Part shown: positions 41,870-50,732 of the stretch, one piece after another | How the letters are laid out: every line of letters starts with the position of its first letter | Position numbering within the stretch: the stretch's first letter is position 1 | Assembly (NCBI GenBank): GCA_021846985.1 | Contig: JAJZVX010000009.1 | Coordinates: forward strand, 1-64,000 | Direction: 5' to 3' | Source: Acidobacteriota bacterium | GTDB lineage: Bacteria; Acidobacteriota; Terriglobia; Terriglobales; Acidobacteriaceae | DNA length: 64,000 nt | Position numbers and translations under genes: made by a program | The notes under the pieces: generated by a model | What the model was told of the DNA's origin: nothing | Database searches by the model: none | What the model saw: only the letters and a program-made list of their open reading frames with translations

Positions 41870-43081
41870 TCAGTATTTGGGTAAGGCCGGATCAATCTCG
41901 TGGCTCCAGGCCAGGATTCCCCCGGCCAGGTTCGCCACCCGGGAATAGCCTTGCTGCTGCAGGAACTCGGCCACTCGCTGGCTGCGCCCGCCCATCCTGC
42001 AATGCACGATCACCTCGCGGTCACGGTCAATCTCGTGCAGCCGCATGGGCACCTCGTTGAGGGGAATCAGCTTTCCCCCGAGGTTGGCAATCTGGTACTC
42101 GTGCGGTTCGCGCACATCGATCAGGCAAATCTCTTCGCCGGCTTCCATGCGCTGCTTCAGTTCGTGCACCGTGATTTGAGGAACTCCATTCCGCATGCTC
42201 GTCTCCTGGGGTTCGGATGAGGTAGGTTCGAAAGTGCGATTGCAAAACTGGCCGTAGTCGATGAGGCGGGTCAGGGTAGGGTGATAACCGCACACCGGAC
42301 AGTCTGGGTTTCTGCGTAGTTTGATCTCTCTGAAGCGCATGGCGAGCGCGTCGATCAGAAGCATCCGGCCCGCCAGCGTGTCGCCCCGGCCCAATATGAG
42401 CTTGATCACCTCCGCGGCCTGTATGACGCCCACCAGACCGGGAAGAATCCCCAGGACCCCGCCTTCGGCGCAATTGGGAACGGCGCCCGGCGGCGGCGGT
42501 TCAGGATAGAGACACCGGTAGCAGGGGCCCTCCGGAGTCGCAAAGACGCTGGCCTGGCCCTCGAATTGGAAGATCGACCCGTACACGTTGGGCTTGCCCG
42601 TCAACACGCAGGCATCGTTGACCAGGTAGCGGGTAGGAAAGTTATCCGTTCCGTCCGCCACCATGTCGTAATCGTGGAGAATCTCCAGGGCGTTTTCGCT
42701 GGTTAGCGCGGTGGCGTGTTTCACCACATGCAGGGCGGGGTTGAGCGCCATGAGCTTTTCCGCGGCCGAATCCAGCTTGCTGCGGCCCACGTCGGCAGTG
42801 GTGTGCAGAATCTGGCGCTGCAGATTGCTGGCATCGACCACATCGAAGTCCACCAGGCCGAGGGTGCCCACGCCGGCCGCCGCCAGGTAAAGAGCGAGCG
42901 GCGAACCCAGCCCTCCGGCGCCCACGCACAGTACGCGAGCCGCCTTCAGGCGCTGCTGGCCCTCCATCCCCACCTCCGGCAGAATCAGATGCCGCGCGTA
43001 GCGCGCCCTTTCCTCCGCGGTCAGTTCAGGAAGAAGCGCGGCTTCAGCGGCTTCGTACATGGGCTCGGTTCGGTGGCTCAT
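41870..43081 (-). CDS. moeB: ThiF/MoeB-type adenylyltransferase with C-terminal rhodanese domain
   Basis: 403 residues from ATG 43081. The N-terminal E1-like domain has the ATP-binding GAGGLGSP, the Asp of DFDVVDASNLQRQI, YRCLYP and CPVCGYH, whose four Cys bind zinc. The C-terminal rhodanese domain (about 300-403) has LIDVREPHEYQIANL and the active-site loop CRMGGRSQ with its catalytic Cys. This architecture, like eukaryotic MOCS3, activates a ubiquitin-like carrier (MoaD/ThiS/CysO type) by adenylation and loads sulfur on it. No carrier gene lies here, but a JAMM peptidase gene is 370 bases upstream on the same strand. It may serve molybdopterin, thiamin or cysteine synthesis. Confidence 0.9.
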   Translation of the reverse strand: MSHRTEPMYEAAEAALLPELTAEERARYARHLILPEVGMEGQQRLKAARVLCVGAGGLGSPLALYLAAAGVGTLGLVDFDVVDASNLQRQILHTTADVGRSKLDSAAEKLMALNPALHVVKHATALTSENALEILHDYDMVADGTDNFPTRYLVNDACVLTGKPNVYGSIFQFEGQASVFATPEGPCYRCLYPEPPPPGAVPNCAEGGVLGILPGLVGVIQAAEVIKLILGRGDTLAGRMLLIDALAMRFREIKLRRNPDCPVCGYHPTLTRLIDYGQFCNRTFEPTSSEPQETSMRNGVPQITVHELKQRMEAGEEICLIDVREPHEYQIANLGGKLIPLNEVPMRLHEIDRDREVIVHCRMGGRSQRVAEFLQQQGYSRVANLAGGILAWSHEIDPALPKY

Positions 43082-43451
43082 CGCAAAAAAGGTAGTCTCC
43101 CTCCGCGCGCTGGGCGCTCTACGGACAACTCAGGATGCGCGGCTTCTGGCCCAGGCCGGAGCCTCTCGTTCATTGGGGAAAGATGAAAAGTACATTGCAG
43201 ACTGGATGGCAAGCATCTCCGCCGGGAAGGCGCCGCGCATCTTCGTCGTTCCGGTTCAGAGTATCAAATACGCTCCGCAGCCAGCCGTCCCGGCAGAGAC
43301 GCCTGCGCAGACCGGGATGAACCCGTGTAAACGGGCTGAAACCCGCCGGCCAGCGCTGTCCCCGTCGCGCGTGAGGAAATGACCGCTCGCCCCCAGCACG
43401 GCGGCAAAGGCACAAAATCTTCTCGGGAAAGCCACCCCGCCGTCTGTAACT
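43082..43451. other. gene-free stretch between the JAMM and ThiF-rhodanese genes
   Basis: 370 bases between two minus-strand genes. Only a small hairpin (CCCGT, GTAA, ACGGG at 43322-43335) is visible. The open frames here are shadow frames without start signals. Confidence 0.35.
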
Positions 43452-43922
43452 TTAGACGCTGCCGGAACGCCCGCCGATGCGGAAATTCTCCATGACGATC
43501 TGTTGCTCTTCGAAATGCTTATCTTCTTCACGGGTTCCAGCCAGCAGAAAGGCCCGGACCGCGGCCGCGCGGCCCCGCTCCACCGAGAGAATCACGTAGG
43601 AGCAGCCAATCCAGTGCGCCTCTTCAAGATCGGTGGCCGACCACTGGGCTGCATGATCGGGATGCGAGTGGTAAAAGCCGGCGATCTCAAGGCCCAGACG
43701 GCGGGCCTCGCGCGCCAGCGCGGCCACTTCAGCGGGCGCGATCCGGTAGCGCATGGCTGCCATATCGACCGATGCGTTGGCCGCGCGAAGAGCCGCCTGG
43801 ATCTGCCAGCCGCGCTGCGCGGGCCGCCCGAAAAGCGCGCCGCAACACTCCGCCGGGTAGCACTCCTCGGCATGAGCGCAGAGCGCCCGATACACCCCTG
43901 CCGGCAGGCGCAGGACGCTCAT
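43452..43922 (-). CDS. JAMM/MPN domain metalloprotease (M67)
   Basis: 156 residues from ATG 43922, with GAGGAG six bases upstream; the longer open frame to 44063 lacks a start site. The JAMM zinc motif is complete: Glu25 in PAECCG, His85 and His87 in FYHSHPDH, and Asp98 in SATD (H-x-H-x10-D). Bacterial enzymes of this type cleave the C-terminal Gly-Gly bond of sulfur carriers, such as CysO-cysteine (Mec). The co-directional ThiF-rhodanese gene 370 bases downstream supports a role in sulfur-carrier chemistry. No carrier is visible in the window. Confidence 0.85.
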   Translation of the reverse strand: MSVLRLPAGVYRALCAHAEECYPAECCGALFGRPAQRGWQIQAALRAANASVDMAAMRYRIAPAEVAALAREARRLGLEIAGFYHSHPDHAAQWSATDLEEAHWIGCSYVILSVERGRAAAVRAFLLAGTREEDKHFEEQQIVMENFRIGGRSGSV

Positions 43923-44102
43923 GCCGGCTCCTCGCTTCCGCGCTCTTGCGGAGCCAGATCTGGGGATGTGCCGACTCGGCTGGATTCCATGGGCGTTTGC
44001 AGCCTGCGTTCTGAATATGCGAGATTGGAAATGCGAGCGCATGGCCAGCCAAAAGGCCGCCAATCTTCCTTAGAGAAGATCTTCGCAGATGGGAAGGAAC
44101 AG

Positions 44103-44549
44103 ATGGCCCGAAAATCGAGAAATCTGAATTTTGATCAGGCTCTGGAGACACTACGCGCACATTCTTATCAGCTTGCGCCCTATGGGGACACCGGGGGCAC
44201 GCTGATCAGCAAGGGGGGCGTCGGCGCGGTTCTTGTGGCGGCCCCGCAGGGGCCGGCGGCGTTTCTCGTGGCCCCCGGCGCGCTTCTGCAGGGCGAGGTG
44301 GCGCGGTTGCTCGACCGGGGTTATCAAAAATTCATAAAGATCTCCCAATTCGAACTGCCGGCAACGGCCGCGCAATTGCATGCCATTCACCAATTCGGCG
44401 AGGAATTGCGGCTGCTCATTGGCGCAACAAGCCTGTACAACGAGTCGCTCGGTACCACCAGCGATGTCTATCGGTACGACCGGCTCAAGGGCAGGGAAAC
44501 TCCGCAACCCGCGCCGGCGCGGCCCTGGGAGGCAGGCCCGGGCCACTGA
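44103..44549 (+). CDS. hypothetical protein, 148 residues
   Basis: ATG 44103 is preceded by GGAAGGA about six bases upstream. The protein is soluble and mixed alpha/beta (SLGTTSDVYRYDRLKGRE near the end, GALLQGEVARLLDRGYQKFIKISQFELPATAAQLHAIHQFGEELRLLIG in the middle). It has no signal or membrane helix. No family recognised, though it looks well-formed. It sits 26 bases before the PilZ gene, which suggests a common transcript. Confidence 0.65.
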   Translation: MARKSRNLNFDQALETLRAHSYQLAPYGDTGGTLISKGGVGAVLVAAPQGPAAFLVAPGALLQGEVARLLDRGYQKFIKISQFELPATAAQLHAIHQFGEELRLLIGATSLYNESLGTTSDVYRYDRLKGRETPQPAPARPWEAGPGH

Positions 44550-44574
44550 AACTTCCCTTGTCGGCGGCGCGGCC

Positions 44575-45507
44575 ATGGAAGCGGAGCAACGCAAGGACGA
44601 GATGGCCAGCGGACAACCCGAGCAGCGGGCTGCGCCGCGGCTTCCCGTCGACGGGCACGCGTCGCTGCTCCTGTTGAGGCACAACGCCTCCGTCTCCTGC
44701 CACATCCTTGACCTGAGCGTGGGCGGTTGCCGCATTGAAGCCGATGACCCCTTGACCGTGGGCCTCGACCAGCGCGTCGAAATCTCGTTTACCGTGCGCG
44801 GACTGCCCGTACGCTGCATCGGAAATACGCGCTGGACGGATGGAAGGCGCCAGATCGGCATTCGCTTCGAGGAGATGCCCGCCCGCCGTCGCGCGGAGTT
44901 GATCCAGATGGTTGGTGAGCTTGAAGAGGCGCGCGCCGCACAGCTCGCCGCGGACGCCATCGCTGCCGCACCGGCGGAAGCTGCCCTGGAGGTTCCCTTG
45001 ATGGAACCGGAAGACAGCGATCCAGCGCACCAAACCGCCGCCATTGAGGAGATGCCTGCGTCTGAAACCGGTTGCGGCCAAGCTCATTCCGGCGGCATCG
45101 AACAAACAGCCTCTGCCGGCCCGCCTTCCGGCCCGCCGCACCGCGAGCGCCGCGCCCAAACGCGGTACCACGTGGACAACCCCGCTTCCATCTCCCTCGT
45201 CCGTGGAGGAGCCAGGTTCCCCGGGCGCATCCAGAACCTCAGCCTGAACGGCTGCTGCATTTGCACTTTCGAACCCATCTCCGTAGGCATCTATATCCGG
45301 GCAGAAACCGAATTTTTTCTTCATGGCTTTCCCATCCGCCTCAGCGGCGTGATCCAGGCTATCCATGATCGGCGTCATGTGGGCATCCGCTTCCTCGACG
45401 TGAGCGACCGGAAACGCCGGCAGATTGAAGAGCTGATCGCGGAAATTCAGGAAGCCGAGCTCCGCAGCGCAGAGTCCACAGAGTCCGGTCCCGGCGGGAG
45501 GGCATGA
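44575..45507 (+). CDS. tandem PilZ-domain protein (c-di-GMP binding)
   Basis: 310 residues. The first PilZ unit at about 17-110 has the ligand motif RxxxR (RAAPR) and D-S-x-x-G as DLSVGGCRIE; the second at about 192-290 has RAQTR and NLSLNGCCI, so in the second the usual D is N. The middle linker (110-190) is Ala/Glu rich. C-terminal helix with RRQIEELIAEIQEAE. Both units should bind cyclic di-GMP at least partly; such proteins are readers that act on partners. Upstream and close is a hypothetical protein gene. The HD-GYP protein elsewhere in the window would remove the signal. Confidence 0.85.
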   Translation: MEAEQRKDEMASGQPEQRAAPRLPVDGHASLLLLRHNASVSCHILDLSVGGCRIEADDPLTVGLDQRVEISFTVRGLPVRCIGNTRWTDGRRQIGIRFEEMPARRRAELIQMVGELEEARAAQLAADAIAAAPAEAALEVPLMEPEDSDPAHQTAAIEEMPASETGCGQAHSGGIEQTASAGPPSGPPHRERRAQTRYHVDNPASISLVRGGARFPGRIQNLSLNGCCICTFEPISVGIYIRAETEFFLHGFPIRLSGVIQAIHDRRHVGIRFLDVSDRKRRQIEELIAEIQEAELRSAESTESGPGGRA

Positions 45508-45560
45508 CGTCGGCGCGCTCATCCTGGGCAAAGAGCCGCACAACGCCCCACCCTTTGCGG

Positions 45561-46457
45561 TCAACGCCGGCGGGCGCGTTCGCGCTGCAACTCGCGGTAG
45601 AGATCGCTCTTTGACTGGCCCAGTTCCCGGGCCAGCCGTTTCAGCGCCTCTTTTTCGCTTACACCCGTCTCAGCCTGCACGCGCACCAGGCGGGCGGCGA
45701 CCGGCTCATGCGCCGCGGCCGGCGGCGTGCTCGCCTGCGCGGGCGGTTCCACAAGCAGCGTGATCTCTCCCCGCGTACGCTCGCGCGAGGCCAGTTGCTG
45801 GCGTACGCCCGCGACCGCTCCGCGCAGAAACTCTTCGTGGACCTTGGTGAGTTCGCGGGCCACGGCCACGCGCAGCTCCGGCCCCCACACCAACTCGAGA
45901 TCCAGCAGCGTATCGAGAATCCGGTGAGGGGCTTCATAGAAGATCAGGGTGCGCGGCGCCGCGGCTTTGGAGGCCTCGGCGGCCAGTACCTCCAACTGGG
46001 TACGGCGGGCTCCCGCCTTCTCCGGCAAAAAGCCAAGGAAGGTAAACGCGCCGGTGGGCAATCCGGAGGCAATGAGCGCGCACAGCGCGGCGTTGGCCCC
46101 TGGAACGGGAATGACGGGCACGCCGGCGGCAATGGCTCCGGAGACCAGCCATGCGCCTGGATCGCTGATCCCGGGCATGCCCGCGTCCGACACCAGCGCG
46201 ATGCGCCCGCCGGCCTCGAGCGCCGCCAAAAGCTCCCGGGCGCGCTGCCGCTCGTTGTGCTCGTGGCAGCTCACGGTCGGCGTCTCGATCTGAAAATGGT
46301 TGAGCAGCTTCTGCGTGACGCGCGTATCTTCGCAGGCGATGCGGTCGGCGCCGCGCAGCACCTCCAGGGCGCGCAGGGTGATGTCGCCCAGGTTGCCAAT
46401 GGGCGTAGCCACCAGGTAAAGGCCGGACGCGAGCGGTGCTTGTGTCTCGCCGGGCAT
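45561..46457 (-). CDS. rsmI: 16S rRNA (cytidine-1402 2'-O)-methyltransferase RsmI
   Basis: 298 residues from ATG 46457. The tetrapyrrole-methylase fold is clear: GLYLVATPIGNLGDIT at the start, ACEDTRVT, HEHNE, LVSDAGMPGISDPG, IPVPGANAALCALIASGLP, and IFYEAPHRI. It uses S-adenosylmethionine to methylate C1402 in the ribosomal decoding centre. A helical C-terminal extension (EALKRLARELGQSKSDLYRELQRERA) is as in other RsmI. It is eight bases after the gene for the membrane protein of the site-2 protease fold on the same strand, which suggests an operon. Confidence 0.93.
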   Translation of the reverse strand: MPGETQAPLASGLYLVATPIGNLGDITLRALEVLRGADRIACEDTRVTQKLLNHFQIETPTVSCHEHNERQRARELLAALEAGGRIALVSDAGMPGISDPGAWLVSGAIAAGVPVIPVPGANAALCALIASGLPTGAFTFLGFLPEKAGARRTQLEVLAAEASKAAAPRTLIFYEAPHRILDTLLDLELVWGPELRVAVARELTKVHEEFLRGAVAGVRQQLASRERTRGEITLLVEPPAQASTPPAAAHEPVAARLVRVQAETGVSEKEALKRLARELGQSKSDLYRELQRERARRR

Positions 46458-46465
46458 GGGACCGT

Positions 46466-47575
46466 TCAGTCTCCGGCCTGCTGGCGCTCGATGCGGCGCT
46501 GTTCGGCCAGCAAAGACATGGCGCCCATCAGGTTCTGCAAGCTCACAATGCCCACCACCCGGCCGCTCTCGGCGACAGGAATGAGGGTCATCCCGCGACC
46601 GGCCGTAAGGCGGCGAATGGTGATGCCGAGCGTGTCCTCGGGACGCGCCACCTGGAAGTTGCGCGTCATGACCGACTGGATGTAGCCGTTGCCGTCGCTG
46701 CGCAGCGCATCCACAATGCGCTGCCGGGAGACGATGCCCACCAGTTGCGGGCCGCGGACCACCGGAAATTCCTCTTGCAGCGAGTGGATGCAGCGGACCA
46801 GCGCATCGGCCAGGGTATCGGAGGGGGAGAGGGTGGCGAAGTCGGTCAGCATCACTTCGCGCATCTGCACCGTATCCACAACGGACTGGAAGAAAACGCC
46901 CTGATCCTCGATCTGCGCGCCGATCATGATGAAAAATCCCGCCAGGATCAACCATGGGCTGTGCAGGATGAGCCCGCCCACCATGACGGCCAGCGCCAGC
47001 AATTGTCCCAGCCCTGTGGCGGCGCGGCCCGCGGGCGCAAAGCCGTGCTTGCGGGCAAAGCTGCCCCGCAGCAGGCGGCCGGCATCGAGCGGGTAGGCGG
47101 GGAGCATGTGCAACAGGCCCAATCCGGCCTGGAACCAGACCATGCTGCGCAGCAGATAGTCGGAGCTGATCCAGGGCTGATCCAGGAGCCGGATCGCGCC
47201 GCTCGCGCCCAGAAACGTGGCCGCCAGCGCCATGGCTGTAGCGATGTTGGCGAGCGGGCCGGCCAGCGCTAGAGCAAACTGGCTGCCGCCCTGGTTGGCG
47301 GCCTCCTGGCTCTCAGGATTGGCGAAAGCGAACAGGCCGCCGATGGGCAGCAGCAGAATCGCGCGCAGACGCAGTCCCAACCACGCCGCCACCAGCAGAC
47401 GTGCGGTTTCCCTCGCCATCACCGCCAGCGTGAGGGCCACAAAAAGCCCCAGGCCGCGCGCCACACCGCCGTTGGCGCTGATCACCAGGCAGACCAGGCC
47501 CAGCAGGGGGGAAAAAACGTGGATGCGCAGATCGACGCCCATCCAGCGGCCAAACGGAATTGACCATCCACGCAT
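46466..47575 (-). CDS. site-2 protease fold (M50) membrane protein with CBS pair, catalytic motif lost
   Basis: 369 residues from ATG 47575. Six or so membrane segments (for example VFSPLLGLVCLVISANGG, GLGLFVALTLAVMARETARLL) are followed by two CBS domains from about 235 on (MREVMLTDFATLSPSDTLADALV...VGIVS, IQSVMTRNFQV...RVVGIVS). In M50 proteases a helix carries HExxH; here the equivalent place reads RETAR: the Glu remains but both His are Arg. The second motif reads YPLDAGRLL, with the Asp kept. It is therefore unlikely to be a zinc protease. The CBS part suggests adenosine-nucleotide sensing. The operon with rsmI, and divergence from rsmD by 43 bases, is seen directly. Confidence 0.82.
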   Translation of the reverse strand: MRGWSIPFGRWMGVDLRIHVFSPLLGLVCLVISANGGVARGLGLFVALTLAVMARETARLLVAAWLGLRLRAILLLPIGGLFAFANPESQEAANQGGSQFALALAGPLANIATAMALAATFLGASGAIRLLDQPWISSDYLLRSMVWFQAGLGLLHMLPAYPLDAGRLLRGSFARKHGFAPAGRAATGLGQLLALAVMVGGLILHSPWLILAGFFIMIGAQIEDQGVFFQSVVDTVQMREVMLTDFATLSPSDTLADALVRCIHSLQEEFPVVRGPQLVGIVSRQRIVDALRSDGNGYIQSVMTRNFQVARPEDTLGITIRRLTAGRGMTLIPVAESGRVVGIVSLQNLMGAMSLLAEQRRIERQQAGD

Positions 47576-47618
47576 ACTCCCGATTGTAGTGGGTCGGAGT
47601 CGCGTATGCTGGTGGTCG

Positions 47619-48185
47619 ATGCGCATCATCTCTGGTACTTTCGGTTCAAGGAGGCTGGCTGCGCCCCCGGGACTGGAAACCCGGCCCACCAGCGACCGGC
47701 TGCGCGAGACCCTCTTCAATGTCGTGGCGCGGCGCATCCAGGGCGCTCAGTTCGCCGATCTCTATGCGGGGTCCGGCGCGGTGGGTATCGAAGCGCTCAG
47801 CCGGGGAGCCGCCCTTGTGGCTTTTGTCGAGCGCGCCCCCTTGGCGCTCATGGTTTTGCGCGCCAACCTGCAAGGCCTCGGCGTCCACGAGGGTTTCCGC
47901 ATCCATGCTTCGAGCGTGAAGGCCTTTCTGCAGCGCGGGAACGATGCACCGCCGTTTGACCTGATCTTCCTCGATCCGCCCTACGACGCGGCGCGCGAGT
48001 ACGCCACCACCCTCGATTTGCTGGGCGGCGATGCGCATGGCCTGCTCGCTCCTCAGGGGCTGGTGATCGCCGAGCACCGCAAGAAGGACGAACTCGAGGA
48101 GAACTACGGCCTGCTTGCTAGAACCCGGCTCCTGGAGCAGGGCGATGCCGCTCTGAGCTTTTACTGTCTTTCCGCAAAGGGTTGA
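47619..48185 (+). CDS. rsmD: 16S rRNA (guanine-966 N2)-methyltransferase RsmD
   Basis: 188 residues. ATG 47619 matches the family start MRIISGTFGSRRL. The motifs TRPTSDRLRETLFNVV, FADLYAGSGAVGIEALSRG (SAM site) and FLDPPYD (catalytic DPPY) are intact. It methylates G966 of 16S rRNA. The gene is divergent from the site-2 protease-fold gene. Unlike the longer forms it has no extra domain. Confidence 0.93.
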   Translation: MRIISGTFGSRRLAAPPGLETRPTSDRLRETLFNVVARRIQGAQFADLYAGSGAVGIEALSRGAALVAFVERAPLALMVLRANLQGLGVHEGFRIHASSVKAFLQRGNDAPPFDLIFLDPPYDAAREYATTLDLLGGDAHGLLAPQGLVIAEHRKKDELEENYGLLARTRLLEQGDAALSFYCLSAKG

Positions 48186-48274
48186 GCGCAACCCGCCTGG
48201 CTGCGCCCCGTGTGTATACTGCGATGGGCATGTGCTTGCCCTTTGCGGCGGCGCAAGCTCCTGGAGGCAGAGCG

Positions 48275-49396
48275 ATGAAAATACGGATGATGTTGGCTCT
48301 GGCCGTGGCGTTCGGATGCGCCGTTACCCTGCAGGCGCAATCACTCGGGAACTGGGAGATCGCTCCCTTCACGCGGCCGGCCGCCGGCAATCCGGTGATT
48401 ACTCCGCGCACTGACACCACCTTCGTGGACCCCATCCGCAAAGAGCCCGTGCACTGGGAGATCCTGCACACCTTCAATCCCGCGGCCATCGTCCGCAACG
48501 GGAAGATCTACGTGCTCTATCGCGCCGAAGACAACTCCGGCACGATGGAGATCGGCGGACACACCTCGCGCGTGGGCCTGGCGGAGAGCACTGACGGCAT
48601 CCACTTCACGCGCCGCTCCGAACCGGCATTCTATCCGGCCAATGACGATCAGAAGGAGCGCGAGTGGACGGGCGGCGTCGAGGATCCCCGCATCGTCGAG
48701 TCGGAAGACGGCACCTACGTCCTCACCTACACGCAGTGGAACGGCCGCGACTACTATAGCGCCGCGGTGGCGACCTCCAGGGACTTGCTGCACTGGAAGA
48801 AGCATGGGCCGCTCTTCTGGGGCGCGGCCGCAGGCAAATACCGCACGCTCAAATACAAGTCGGCGGGGATTCTCACGCGCCTCGACAAGGCCAAGGGCCG
48901 TCTGATCGCGGCCAAAATCAACGGTAAATATTGGATGTACTGGGGCGACGGCCCCATCCGCCTGGCCACCTCTGACGATCTTATCCACTGGACACCGCTG
49001 GAAGACGCCGCGGGCAAGCCGCTGGTCATGCTCGACACGCGGACGCATCACTTTGATTCCAATCTTGCCGAGATGGGTCCACCGCCGGTACTCACCAAAG
49101 ACGGGATCGTCATCATCTACAACGGCATGAATCAGACCGACAGCAGCGGCGATCCTGCACTGGGCCCGGGCGCCTATGCGGCGGGCGAGGCTCTCTTTGA
49201 TGCCAAAGATCCTGCGCAACTGCTGGCGCGCCTGGAGCACCCGGTCCTCAAGCCCGAAATGCCCTACGAAAAAACCGGCCAATACGTGGCCGGCGACACC
49301 TTCACCGAGGGCCTGGTCTATTACCACAACCAGTGGTTCCTCTATTACGGCTGCGCGGATTCATTTGTCTCGGTGGCCATTGCCCCCGGCAAATAG
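48275..49396 (+). CDS. GH130-type glycosidase, secreted
   Basis: 373 residues from ATG 48275, with GGAGG seven bases upstream. Signal peptide at about 1-20 (MLALAVAFGCAVTLQA-Q). The five-bladed propeller segments HTFNPAAIVRNGKIYVLYRAED, EREWTGGVEDPRIV (the G-G-V-E-D-P-R motif), EMGPPPVLTKDGIVIIYNGM and YYGCADS are those of GH130, whose best-known members are mannoside phosphorylases. Export argues for a hydrolase acting on mannosides outside the cytoplasm. It sits 42 bases before the SGNH hydrolase gene in the same operon. Exact linkage unknown. Confidence 0.85.
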   Translation: MKIRMMLALAVAFGCAVTLQAQSLGNWEIAPFTRPAAGNPVITPRTDTTFVDPIRKEPVHWEILHTFNPAAIVRNGKIYVLYRAEDNSGTMEIGGHTSRVGLAESTDGIHFTRRSEPAFYPANDDQKEREWTGGVEDPRIVESEDGTYVLTYTQWNGRDYYSAAVATSRDLLHWKKHGPLFWGAAAGKYRTLKYKSAGILTRLDKAKGRLIAAKINGKYWMYWGDGPIRLATSDDLIHWTPLEDAAGKPLVMLDTRTHHFDSNLAEMGPPPVLTKDGIVIIYNGMNQTDSSGDPALGPGAYAAGEALFDAKDPAQLLARLEHPVLKPEMPYEKTGQYVAGDTFTEGLVYYHNQWFLYYGCADSFVSVAIAPGK

Positions 49397-49438
49397 ATGA
49401 CACGCCGGGCAGCCCGGACCTCGCGGAGGTAAAGGCTG

Positions 49439-50704
49439 ATGAGAAAAACACTTTGCGTTTGGATAACCGTTGTCTGCTGGCTGGCGCTGCCCGCAGCCGC
49501 GCTGGCCCAGAACGGCGCCTTCTCGCTGAAGGACGGCGACACCGTGGTCTTCTACGGTGACAGCATCACCGCACAGAACCTCTACAACCAGTGGATCGAG
49601 CTCTACACCGTCACCCGCTTCCCCTCCATGCGCGTGCATTTCTATGGCGCGGGCGTGGGGGGCGACCGGGTGAGCGGCGGCGTGGGGGGACCCATCGACC
49701 AGCGCCTGTCGCGCGACGTCTTTGCGCACAAGCCCACCGTTGTCACGGTCATGCTGGGCATGAACGACGGCGCCTACCGTCCCGGCAGCCCGGAGATCGA
49801 ATCTGCCTATACCAAGGGCTATGAGCACCTCATCGAGTCCATCCACGCGCACGCGCCCGGAGCCCGGATCACGCTGCTGGGGCCCTCGCCCTTTGACGAC
49901 GTCACCCGGCCCCCGCAGTTTGCCGGCGGCTACAACGCGGTGATGGAGCGCTATGCCGCCGACGATCGGGAACTCGCCAGAAAGTTCGACTGCGCCTATG
50001 TAAACCTGAATCCGCCCGTCGTGGCCGCGCTCGAACGCGCCGGCGCCCTCGATCCCCTGGTCGGCAGGCTGCTGCTGCCCGACCGTGTGCATCCCGAGGC
50101 GCTCGTGCACTGGGTCATGGCCGAGACGCTGCTGAAGGGATGGAATGCGCCCGCGCTGGTCTCCTCGGTAACGATGGACGGCCATGCCGTGCAACTGCTC
50201 GGCGCCGAAAATGCCGCCGTCGAAAACCTCGAGCCGCTCAAAAACGGCCTCCAGTGGACTGAAACCGATCGAGCTTTGCCCCTCGCCTTTAACCGCAAAA
50301 ACGAAAACGACGCCCTTCTGCTCGAATTGACCGATGTGCAGCAAGCGCTCAATCAGGAGTTGTTGCGTGTCACCGGCCTCCCGCCCGGCCAGTACCAACT
50401 GGCCATTGACGACAAGCCGGTGGCTGCATTCTCCGCCGCCGATCTGGGCCATGGCATCAACCTGGCCGGCTACCCGACGCCGATGTGGCAGCAGGCGCAG
50501 CGCGTCGGCTGGTTGGTCCGCGACCGCGACCAAACGCACTACGTCCACATGCAGATGCAGATCAAGAAGATGGACCCGGGCGACAAAGACGGCAAGCCGG
50601 ACGCGCTGGACGCCTTTGAGAACTTCGTCGAAGACGCCATCTACGAGGAAGCGGCGCCCAAGGCCCACCTTTTCACGCTTACCCCCACGGGCGCTGAGCC
50701 GTAA
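49439..50704 (+). CDS. secreted SGNH/GDSL hydrolase
   Basis: 421 residues. ATG 49439 has GGAGG (49425 region). Signal peptide at 1-23 (VVCWLALPAAALA-Q). The SGNH blocks are clear: VVFYGDSIT (catalytic Ser), GVGGDRV, VTVMLGMNDG (Asn) and LLPDRVHPE (catalytic Asp and His, near residue 218). A C-terminal beta-rich domain of about 170 residues follows. Such enzymes deacetylate or de-esterify glycans. Following the GH130-type gene, it likely removes acetyl groups from the same mannan-like material. The stop is 28 bases from the convergent Rrf2 gene. Confidence 0.87.
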   Translation: MRKTLCVWITVVCWLALPAAALAQNGAFSLKDGDTVVFYGDSITAQNLYNQWIELYTVTRFPSMRVHFYGAGVGGDRVSGGVGGPIDQRLSRDVFAHKPTVVTVMLGMNDGAYRPGSPEIESAYTKGYEHLIESIHAHAPGARITLLGPSPFDDVTRPPQFAGGYNAVMERYAADDRELARKFDCAYVNLNPPVVAALERAGALDPLVGRLLLPDRVHPEALVHWVMAETLLKGWNAPALVSSVTMDGHAVQLLGAENAAVENLEPLKNGLQWTETDRALPLAFNRKNENDALLLELTDVQQALNQELLRVTGLPPGQYQLAIDDKPVAAFSAADLGHGINLAGYPTPMWQQAQRVGWLVRDRDQTHYVHMQMQIKKMDPGDKDGKPDALDAFENFVEDAIYEEAAPKAHLFTLTPTGAEP

Positions 50705-50732
50705 GGCCGCCTTTCCCGCGCTCAAGCCGAAT

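Noticed and set aside
43503-44102. Longer start for the protein at 44103
   Set aside because: The upstream part overlaps the opposite-strand JAMM gene and reads as a mirror frame; the SD-supported ATG is at 44103.
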